Assembly: GCF_020966635.1 (NCBI RefSeq) | Contig: NZ_JAJKFQ010000005.1 | Location: 62,001 to 126,000 of the forward strand | Direction of reading: 5' to 3' | DNA: 64,000 bases | From: Stieleria sp. JC731 | Lineage (GTDB): Bacteria; Planctomycetota; Planctomycetia; Pirellulales; Pirellulaceae | Shown: positions 31,701-38,229 of the stretch, one piece after another | How the letters are laid out: each line of letters begins with the position of its first letter | Position numbering within the stretch: the stretch's first letter is position 1 | Made by a program: the position numbers and the translations under genes | The notes under the pieces: generated by a model | Told to the model about the DNA's origin: nothing | Seen by the model: the letters and a program-made list of their open reading frames with translations, nothing else | Databases searched by the model: none

Positions 31701-31922
31701 TTATTTCGAAGCTTTGATCTCGGCCGCTTCGGCTTCCAGCTTCGCGATCGTGTCTTCGAGTTCCTTCAGCTCATTTAAGTCGTCGGCTTGCTGTCTTGAA
31801 CCGGCGAGCTGCTGCCGCAGGCTGGTCAGTTTTTTGTTGATGACGTCCAAGCGTTTTTTCTGTTTTTTATCCACGCGTCGTTTGTCGCTTTGTGTTTGAA
31901 TTCGGGTCAACCGCGTGGTCAA
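31701..31922 (-). CDS. Small coiled-coil protein, first gene of the sulfotransferase set
   Basis: 73 residues, highly charged (K, R, E, D, Q) with a leucine heptad pattern over most of its length, so a single long coiled coil is likely. It ends two bases before the sulfotransferase GTG, so the two are probably co-translated. No signal peptide or membrane segment. I do not recognise a family; it could be a scaffold or adaptor, or simply a small conserved planctomycete protein. Confidence 0.6.
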   Translation of the reverse strand: MTTRLTRIQTQSDKRRVDKKQKKRLDVINKKLTSLRQQLAGSRQQADDLNELKELEDTIAKLEAEAAEIKASK

Positions 31923-31984
31923 TCATAGATTGTGGGGACTGAGCTGACTGCCGGTCAGCGATCCAGACTCGTCCCAATCCAACA

Positions 31985-32012
31985 AAAAAGCTCGACCGAA
32001 CGGTCGAGCTTA
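31985..32012 (-). terminator. Rho-independent terminator (minus strand)
   Basis: AAGCTCGACC (31989-31998) and GGTCGAGCTT (32003-32012) form a perfect 10-bp stem with a 4-base loop; on the minus strand the stem is followed by TTTT (six consecutive T including stem ends). It lies 95 bases past the stop of the small tyrosine-rich gene and should end that transcript. Confidence 0.85.
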
Positions 32013-32107
32013 CTAGTTTGCCGATTGATTCACTTCAGGCTGGCTGTGAGGATTGCGGCGGCAAAATCGCTACGCCTTGCCCCCCAGGCTTGCCTAGCAT
32101 CGGGAGA

Positions 32108-32449
32108 TCAAAATCCGATTCCGATCGAAACGCCACGTCCCCGGTAGGGGCCAAATGAGCTGTAGCCGATCCCAACGCCAGGACCGATGTACGAACCGGA
32201 ATAAGGATATCGATAGGAGCCGTAGTAAGGCGATCGATATACCGGGCTCGAATAGTACGGGCGACCGACGGAATAGATCGGAGCTCGGTACTGAATCGAG
32301 GGGGTATACGCCCGACTATAGCGAGCAGAGCTGTAGCCGCTGGAGTATCGAGCTCGACCGCAGTAGCGGTTGCCTGCGTCGGCATCTGATTGAAACAGGA
32401 ATAGTGAGCTCGCGCAAACCGCGACCGCCAGAATCACTTTCTTAAACAT
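32108..32449 (-). CDS. Small secreted tyrosine/serine/glycine-rich protein
   Basis: 113 residues from the ATG at 32449, which has AGGA seven bases upstream; a GTG two codons earlier overlaps that site and is less likely. Residues 1-25 form a Sec signal peptide (FKKVILAVAVCASSLFLFQ, cleavage near ADA-G). The mature part is low complexity: repeated YSS, SPYYGSYRYPY, and a glycine-rich end GPGVGIGYSSF. Tyr and Arg are strongly enriched and there is a single early cysteine. Such composition suggests a structural envelope or matrix protein; no family is recognised. It has its own terminator. Confidence 0.75.
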   Translation of the reverse strand: MFKKVILAVAVCASSLFLFQSDADAGNRYCGRARYSSGYSSARYSRAYTPSIQYRAPIYSVGRPYYSSPVYRSPYYGSYRYPYSGSYIGPGVGIGYSSFGPYRGRGVSIGIGF

Positions 32450-32940
32450 GTACACATCCTAGTTCATGGGAGGGGAGAACCATCCGTCGCATTTCAGCAC
32501 ATTGCAATCAATAGGGCGACGCGCTTCAGCGATGGAAAGAGCACGTGATTCATTAATGCATCGCGTGTGCCAACGTCCGCCGAAAAGCTGTGAAACTTGA
32601 GTCCGATTCACAAGCTATCAGGAATTAGTCTAAGCCTTCGGTCCGAATCTGTCTTTCCGCAGTTCGAGCTGGGGAACATGACAAACTTTTAGTTGTGTTC
32701 GAAATGGTGGCGCAGGGATCCAAATCTGCGACCGATCCTGGTGCCTGCGTTAAGAGTTTCGCCGTGGAAAGGCTGAGAATGTCGTCCAGCGAAACGCGAC
32801 CGAAGAAGCGAATATCTCTCTGCTCCGGACGAAAGTTGTCATGTACGGGAGCTTCGAATTTTTTCGCTGCCACCGCGAGTCAGACGTCGCCAATGCGAAA
32901 GTGTGATAGTGGTCGCGTTTTTCCTGGCATCTGTCTGCAA
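32450..32940 (-). other. Intergenic region without a convincing gene
   Basis: 491 bases between two minus-strand genes. It must hold the promoter of the small secreted protein. An open frame at 32625-32873 (minus, GTG start) has reasonable codons but no ribosome site and no recognisable domain, so I do not call it. Confidence 0.4.
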
Positions 32941-33546
32941 CTACCAGTCCTTGGCTTGGCCTTCGATGACGATCTGCATCACGTCTTCTTCAGTGATGTT
33001 GTGCATGAGTGCAAAATGCGTCGCTTCGCGGTCGGCAGTTTTTTGCATCAAGCTGTTGAACGCCTTTCCGGCGGCGCCACTTTTGGGAATCTTTTTCGAG
33101 TTCCGGTTCATCGAATTGGTCATCGCGCTGTAGTCGCGATAAATCTGCTGCCTCGTTGATTCCGGAAGGTCGACGACGCGGTATTCAAGGTTTTTCTTGG
33201 CTTCAATTTCCGCTTGGGCCTGCTGCTCGGCAGCGATTTGGTCAGCTTTGGCGGCTTCTTCCTGAGCGTCGGTGACACGCAGGAATGTCATGCCGATCAG
33301 GATGGCCATTGCGATGAAAGAGACGCCCAAGACTGCAACCCATTGCATCATCTTGCTTTCCGAACCCGGTTTTCGGCCGGTGGGCTGCTTTTCCGATGGG
33401 CCGCGTGCGGGAGTCGGTGCATTCGCGGAACTTGGCTGGTTGGTCAAGAATACTTGACCACAAGACGGGCACTGGGCTTTGGCCATCGAAGCGGGCACGT
33501 TCATTGTCGTGCCACAACCGGGGCAGGAAAGTCTTTTGATCGACAT
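32941..33546 (-). CDS. Zinc-ribbon, single-pass membrane protein of unknown function
   Basis: 201 residues. The N-terminus has two CPxC pairs (C8/C11 and C26/C29) forming a zinc ribbon of the kind found in planctomycete membrane proteins. A proline-rich linker leads to one transmembrane helix (about residues 66-89, WVAVLGVSFIAMAILIG), then an Ala/Glu/Gln-rich coiled coil (about 92-118) and a C-terminal helical domain with no known match. The ribbon is probably cytoplasmic and the coiled-coil part outside the cytoplasm. Function not recognised. Confidence 0.75.
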   Translation of the reverse strand: MSIKRLSCPGCGTTMNVPASMAKAQCPSCGQVFLTNQPSSANAPTPARGPSEKQPTGRKPGSESKMMQWVAVLGVSFIAMAILIGMTFLRVTDAQEEAAKADQIAAEQQAQAEIEAKKNLEYRVVDLPESTRQQIYRDYSAMTNSMNRNSKKIPKSGAAGKAFNSLMQKTADREATHFALMHNITEEDVMQIVIEGQAKDW

Positions 33547-33614
33547 GGGCTCAGTGCCTTATTGACTCGGTGCCTTTGGGGGCGGTTGGTGTGCTGCGAT
33601 TAAATCGGCGCACT

Positions 33615-34145
33615 TTAGTCGGTACGATACATCATCCACCGCCGCTGCAGTTCCATGACGATTCGTCGGACTTCGGGAGGAGGATCAACTTGTTCAAATC
33701 GTACGCAGGCTGGAAAGAAGAATCCATAACCGTTCCTACCCATCCGCCGAACAATGCCTTCCAGTTCGGTGCTTTCGCCGTTGCAAGTCAGCGTCAATGT
33801 CGCTTCGTCGCCGATCTGGAACTTTACCGGGTCTCGATCGTGCGATCGGATGAAAAGCCCGGTCATGCTGATGTTATCGGGGCGTGCCTCGAAATCCATT
33901 CCGCGGAAATTAATCTCAACGTGAAGATCATCGCGGCGCACAATCGGGACACGAAAAGACTGCCGTTGGTTGTCCTGTTCGGCAATGGCGACTTTGGTTT
34001 TCTGGATCGTCTCGACAAAGTCCACCAGTTCATCGACAGCATCGGGGTCCAACGTCAAACGCGTTTCCGGTCGGCTGACGCTGCAAATCGTCAGCTCGTC
34101 GCCGTCATAAATTAATTCGATATCGCGTAGAGTCAGCTTCGCCAT
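33615..34145 (-). CDS. PilZ-domain protein (putative cyclic-di-GMP receptor)
   Basis: 176 residues. A PilZ domain begins near residue 60 with the arginine motif RQSFRVP (R61 and R65) and continues to NISMTGLFIR (residues 91-100), the D/NxSxxG motif; both c-di-GMP-binding elements are present. The N-terminal ~55 residues form a separate small domain. PilZ proteins bind c-di-GMP and control motility, adhesion or polysaccharide output. No flagellar, pilus or synthase gene is adjacent, so the partner is unknown. A possible short gene ends five bases upstream. Confidence 0.82.
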   Translation of the reverse strand: MAKLTLRDIELIYDGDELTICSVSRPETRLTLDPDAVDELVDFVETIQKTKVAIAEQDNQRQSFRVPIVRRDDLHVEINFRGMDFEARPDNISMTGLFIRSHDRDPVKFQIGDEATLTLTCNGESTELEGIVRRMGRNGYGFFFPACVRFEQVDPPPEVRRIVMELQRRWMMYRTD

Positions 34146-34149
34146 CAGC

Positions 34150-34308
34150 TCAACCTTTGCCTTTCGCCTCTTTGTTCAATGCCAGTGCTGCTTGTCGGCT
34201 AGTTTGCTTATCGAAATCGATCGTCAACGGAAATCGCGACGACCGCTGATTCGCGGCCAAGCTTTTAATCGGTTCAATGTCGATGAATAAATCATACTGT
34301 TTTTCCAC
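34150..34308 (-). CDS. Possible short gene, or 3' remnant of a frameshifted gene, ahead of the PilZ gene
   Basis: A 52-codon frame from GTG at 34308 to TGA at 34150-34152, four bases before the PilZ ATG. The translation (KQYDLFIDIEPIKSLA, then SRFPLTIDFDKQTSRQ) is protein-like and the codons match local usage. GGAG lies two bases before the GTG, a short spacing. The frame stays open upstream to 34380 without ATG. In the next frame, 34330-34460, another protein-like stretch (IEANFCFRVDRVWQAVIDCF) runs up to a CCCC run; adding one C there would join the two. So this may be a small intact gene or a decayed longer one. No family recognised. Confidence 0.4.
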   Translation of the reverse strand: MEKQYDLFIDIEPIKSLAANQRSSRFPLTIDFDKQTSRQAALALNKEAKGKG

Positions 34309-34648
34309 TGCTCCATTAGGGGAGGTGGTCCCAAATTCGGCTATCCGATGTAGTACGTACCGATCAGCCCGGGGAAACAGTCAATCACAGCCTGCCAAAC
34401 GCGATCAACACGGAAGCAAAAATTCGCCTCGATCCCTGAAGGTTTGCATTCATTCAGTCCTAGTCATGTCCGCCTAGCGACTCATTTATTTTTGATGTTG
34501 GTTTCTCACGAAGTCGCCTTCTGCTCCGGAAAACGAGTGTGCGAGAAATCGAATTTCAAAGAGTGGAAGCTGACAATAGGAAGTTAATCGTCTGCAGAAT
34601 CCACTCAGGCTATATGTCGGGGCAGATCTGTTTCACGCTGGTAATGGT
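34309..34648 (-). other. Intergenic region, possibly holding a decayed gene
   Basis: 340 bases between the possible short gene and the ABC ATPase. Apart from the protein-like stretch in another frame described for 34150-34308, I see no gene, repeat or strong hairpin. No ABC permease is present here. Confidence 0.4.
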
Positions 34649-35662
34649 TCAAGATGTTCCAGCAGCGATCTGTTGCGCGTTGGATTTGTTAGTCGATTCA
34701 CGAAACAACTCGGCGATGACGTCTTCCAAAGGTGGGTCTTCCACAGCGACGTCTTCGATCGGATGTTCAGCGAGCAATCGAGATAGGGTCCGGGGAACCT
34801 CTGCCCGTTCGACCCGGAGTTTGACTTTGGGCCAGGTTTCCGAAAGGACTTCGCCAAGGCTCTCAGGCTCAACGCGATGGTGTTCTGGAAACTGCACCGT
34901 GATAATTTTGTAACCAGAAAACTTGTCGATGATTCCGGACAGCGATCCGTCGTATTGAATCTGACCGCGTGCGATCACAACGACGCGTTTGCAGAGTGCC
35001 GCGACGTCTTTCATATAGTGACTGGTCAGCAAGATGGTGATCTTGCGTTTTTCTTGATAGTAGCGCAAGAACTGCTGGATGTTATGTTGGGCAATCACAT
35101 CCAAGCCGATCGTCGGTTCGTCCAGAAACAAGACCTCGGGGCTATGGAGCAATGCCGCGATCAACTCCATCTTCATCCGTTCGCCCAACGAAAGCTCACG
35201 GACGGGCTGTTTCATCAGTGGGCCGACTTCTAGCAAGTCGGTCAACTCGTCGAGCGTGGATTTGAATTGGTCCGCGGGGACGCCATAAATCTGTTGCTGC
35301 AACCGGAATGATTCCTGAGCCGGCAGGTCCCACCAAAGCTGATTCTTCTGACCCATCACCAATGCAAACCGGCGGCGGTAAGCATTTTTGCGCTGCCAGG
35401 GGGTGAATCCCATCACGGTGGCTGTTCCACCGGTCGGATCAATCACACCGCTGAGCAGTTTCAGTGTGGTGGTCTTGCCAGCACCGTTCGGTCCAAGGAA
35501 CGCGACGAACTCGCCGGTTTCGACTTTCAGGTCGATTCCGCGCACAGCATGGACTTCTTCGTATTCGCGTTTGAACAGTCCACGAATACTTTCGCGAAGG
35601 CCTTCGCCTTTACGATAGACGCGGTAGGACTTTGCCAGGTTTTGAGCTTCAATAATCGACAT
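34649..35662 (-). CDS. ABC transporter ATP-binding protein (ABC-2 export type), no permease nearby
   Basis: 337 residues from ATG at 35662; a longer frame to 35770 adds a non-conserved leader. Walker A GPNGAGKT (residues 57-64), signature LSLGER (158-163), Walker B VLFLDEP (177-183), and switch histidine in LLTSHYMKDV. The N-terminal SYRVYRKGEGLRESIRGLF resembles the subgroup of ABC-2 ATPases usually paired with two membrane proteins, and a ~100-residue C-terminal extension follows the ATPase core. No ABC-2 permease lies beside it, so it may work with subunits encoded elsewhere. It is divergent from ispF with a 134-base gap. Confidence 0.87.
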   Translation of the reverse strand: MSIIEAQNLAKSYRVYRKGEGLRESIRGLFKREYEEVHAVRGIDLKVETGEFVAFLGPNGAGKTTTLKLLSGVIDPTGGTATVMGFTPWQRKNAYRRRFALVMGQKNQLWWDLPAQESFRLQQQIYGVPADQFKSTLDELTDLLEVGPLMKQPVRELSLGERMKMELIAALLHSPEVLFLDEPTIGLDVIAQHNIQQFLRYYQEKRKITILLTSHYMKDVAALCKRVVVIARGQIQYDGSLSGIIDKFSGYKIITVQFPEHHRVEPESLGEVLSETWPKVKLRVERAEVPRTLSRLLAEHPIEDVAVEDPPLEDVIAELFRESTNKSNAQQIAAGTS

Positions 35663-35796
35663 GTGGGGACCGTGCCATTGGGATCGGCGACTTGAGACGG
35701 TATTGTAATGGGCAATCTTGAATATTGACGACCACGCATAAACCGGATTTATGCAAGTCTCTCTTTCCAAATTGACCGTGGCGATCTAAACAGCCG

Positions 35797-36303
35797 ATGA
35801 ACAGCCAGGAAGTTAGCTTACCCAACATTAGGGTTGGACTCGGTTACGACTCACACCGACTAGCCAGCGGCGGACCGCTACGAATTGGTGGAGTCGATAT
35901 TCCGGCGGATGTTCACGCGGTCGGTCACAGCGATGCAGATGTTTTGCTGCATGCGATTACAGACGCACTGCTGGGCGCGATCTGTGATGCCGACATCGGT
36001 CGTTTGTTTCCAGACACTGCCGATGAAAACAAGGACCGTGATAGCCGCGACTTTGTGGTCGAAGCCCTTACGCGGGTCAACCAACAAGGGTACGCGATCG
36101 TCAACTTTGATTGTGTGATACTCGCCGAACGCCCCAAAATGGCTCCCCACATCGATTCGATGCGCACCGCCGTCAGCGAGATGTTGGCAATCCAACCGAA
36201 CCAAGTGAGTATCAAAGCTAAGACTGGTGAGGGGGTGGGGGAAATTGGGACCGGGCAGTCAATTGCCACTCGAGTTGTCGTGCTTCTGGCGGGAAAAAAT
36301 TAG
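35797..36303 (+). CDS. ispF: 2-C-methyl-D-erythritol 2,4-cyclodiphosphate synthase
   Basis: 168 residues, usual size. It converts CDP-ME 2-phosphate to ME-2,4-cyclodiphosphate with release of CMP in the MEP isoprenoid pathway. Zinc ligands are D18 and H20 (GYDSHRL) and H52 (LLHAITDALLGA); HSDAD, IGRLFPDT and PKMAPHI blocks are conserved, as is the C-terminal KTGEGVGEIGTG loop with its glutamate. No other MEP gene is adjacent. Trimeric cytosolic enzyme in the family. Confidence 0.96.
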   Translation: MNSQEVSLPNIRVGLGYDSHRLASGGPLRIGGVDIPADVHAVGHSDADVLLHAITDALLGAICDADIGRLFPDTADENKDRDSRDFVVEALTRVNQQGYAIVNFDCVILAERPKMAPHIDSMRTAVSEMLAIQPNQVSIKAKTGEGVGEIGTGQSIATRVVVLLAGKN

Positions 36304-36355
36304 CACTTCGGATTATGGCAGTGCCTCGTTCGCCGATGCTACTTCCTGGTTCCGC

Positions 36356-37075
36356 CTAGCGTCCAGCTTTCGTCGGAACCTTGACCCAGGCCCGCATTTC
36401 ATTTGGGCCTATAAACATCACAAGGATTTCGCCGATCGCAGCGTATCGGTCGAAGACGTCTTCGTGGAATTCGTCTTCGCCAGGCCAAGGATACGAATAG
36501 ACGATTCCAAAGTCTTCGATATCCAGTCCCCAATCATCGTAGGGCGACGCCCCTTCATGCCCGATCGACGGCAAGGTTGGGTCGAACGCCAAGTCTTCCG
36601 CCCCTTCGGGCAAAAAGTTGCCGAGGAACAGTTCGACGTCCGCAGGCCATTGTGACACCGTTTGCCGCGCCTGCTGAATAAGGTCCGGATGAGCCTCGAT
36701 TGCAAAGGAAGCGAGGTTCAGTTTGGACGCCATGCTAGCGACCGCTGCAAAACCACATCCCCATTCCAAAAATCGTCGGCTCACCAGAGACTGGTTTTGT
36801 AAAACCCAAGTCAAAGTTTGGAAAACTAATTCATAGTCCGCCGCAACAAATTGGGCGGCGTGGTGTTGGTTCCAACAGTCTTGAAATCGTTCGATCCGAG
36901 TTCGCATCCATGCCAAGCGATCGGCGACTTCGCTTGGCACCGGAATCGAATCGAAGTGAGTCGGTAGTGGAATCGGGGCAAGCATGCGTAACGCGAATGA
37001 TGGTTTAAGAACGGGCGACGTTGCTATTGGGACTGATTCAGCAACCGGTAGTACATCGGCGGATAAACGCCGCAC
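36356..37075 (-). CDS. Class I SAM-dependent methyltransferase-like protein
   Basis: Up to 239 residues from a GTG at 37075; an ATG at 36985 would give 209 residues and keeps the whole conserved part, so the start is unsure. A helical N-terminal segment (about 45-90) precedes RRFLEWGCGFAAVASMA (motif I) and an AIEAHPDLIQQAR acidic motif, followed by VELFLGNFLPE. The later part has an aspartate/glutamate-rich loop and a YSYPWPGEDEFHEDVF stretch. This looks like a methyltransferase fold with an unusual acidic second half. Substrate unknown. It converges with ispF. Confidence 0.7.
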   Translation of the reverse strand: MRRLSADVLPVAESVPIATSPVLKPSFALRMLAPIPLPTHFDSIPVPSEVADRLAWMRTRIERFQDCWNQHHAAQFVAADYELVFQTLTWVLQNQSLVSRRFLEWGCGFAAVASMASKLNLASFAIEAHPDLIQQARQTVSQWPADVELFLGNFLPEGAEDLAFDPTLPSIGHEGASPYDDWGLDIEDFGIVYSYPWPGEDEFHEDVFDRYAAIGEILVMFIGPNEMRAWVKVPTKAGR

Positions 37076-37132
37076 ATTGCACCATATCTTCCGGTATCAT
37101 TGAAGCATCCAAATGAAGAAGTGTAAGAGTCT

Positions 37133-38020
37133 ATGTGCAGAGTCCTAGTTGTCGACGATAGCCCGACGCAAATGACATTGATCGCGTCGGTTTTGCGCGG
37201 TCGTCAAATCGAAGTCGATACGGCCAGTAACGGTGTCGAAGCGATGGACCAAATCGCGAAGCATCAGCCTGATCTTGTCGTCACGGATATGCAGATGCCA
37301 GAAATGAATGGCGTCGAACTTATCCGAAAAATGCGCGCGGAAGTCCCAATGATTCCCTCGGTATTGGTCACCGCATACGGGACCGAAGGGTTAGCCGCGG
37401 ATGCACTAGGCGTTGGCGCCTGCAACTACATTTCGAAAGACCACGTCCCGGTCTTGCTCCCCGATACGGTCTATCGGATTTGTAAGCTTGCCGAGGCGAA
37501 CGAAGAATCGTTGTTCTTAAAAGCGGCCTTGGTCCCTCAGTCGTTCCAGTTCGTTCTAGACAGCTCAATCGATCGGCTAACACCGTGCGTTTGTCTGCTC
37601 GTTCGAATGATGGCCGCAATGAACGTGCTCCATACTGTCGATCGACTTCGTATCGCTGAATCGCTCCACTACACCTTGTTGCATTGCATCATTCACGGCA
37701 ACCTCGGTACTCCGCTTCGCGAAACACCATATTCGATCGCCGATGCGATGCAGCTGGTGTCAAAAGGCGACGCGGCTTGCGATTCGAATCAGACCGAACC
37801 TTGTGTCGCAATTCGCATTGATGTGTCGTCGTCAGAACTTTCGATGTCGGTGGTTTACGAAGGTCGTGGGCCATCGATTCGGCAATCACCAATGCCAGGG
37901 ACTCCGCAAAGTTTTTCTGATGAACGCGGTCGTGGCATGCTGCTTTTGACCAGCGTGATGGACAAAGTCATTGTCGATCCCATGGCAGGCAAGATTCATC
38001 TGACGAAGTACCTCGATTAG
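37133..38020 (+). CDS. Response regulator with receiver domain and C-terminal GHKL (anti-sigma kinase-like) domain
   Basis: 295 residues. Receiver domain: acidic pair D8/D9, phosphoacceptor D52 in VVTDMQMPEMNG, T80 and K102, all present. After a helical linker, residues 150-290 resemble an HATPase_c_2/RsbW-type domain: an N-box-like LHYTLLHCIIHGN and a lid/G2 motif ERGRGMLLLTSVMDKV. It could phosphorylate or sequester an anti-sigma antagonist or sigma factor when the receiver is phosphorylated. No histidine kinase or sigma gene is adjacent. Divergent from the methyltransferase-like gene. Confidence 0.8.
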   Translation: MCRVLVVDDSPTQMTLIASVLRGRQIEVDTASNGVEAMDQIAKHQPDLVVTDMQMPEMNGVELIRKMRAEVPMIPSVLVTAYGTEGLAADALGVGACNYISKDHVPVLLPDTVYRICKLAEANEESLFLKAALVPQSFQFVLDSSIDRLTPCVCLLVRMMAAMNVLHTVDRLRIAESLHYTLLHCIIHGNLGTPLRETPYSIADAMQLVSKGDAACDSNQTEPCVAIRIDVSSSELSMSVVYEGRGPSIRQSPMPGTPQSFSDERGRGMLLLTSVMDKVIVDPMAGKIHLTKYLD

Positions 38021-38229
38021 CAATGCCAGGTGCATTTAGCCCCGAACTTTGATTTTTAGTTGCTCAGGGGGGCAAGGCGATCTGATCTGGCGATAGCAGT
38101 GTCAGTTGATAGATAAATGATCCGGGAAGCACTTCGGTCCTTCGTGGCTTGTCGTCTGCTTCAAACATGGAAAGAATAAGGTCGTTCTTTCAGTGCAAAA
38201 GCGATCAACGTAATGGATAACAACGCGAA

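Noticed and set aside
32625-32873. Minus-strand open frame of 82 codons with GTG start
   Set aside because: No ribosome site, no recognisable domain, and the C-terminal half is low-complexity; it cannot be told from chance.
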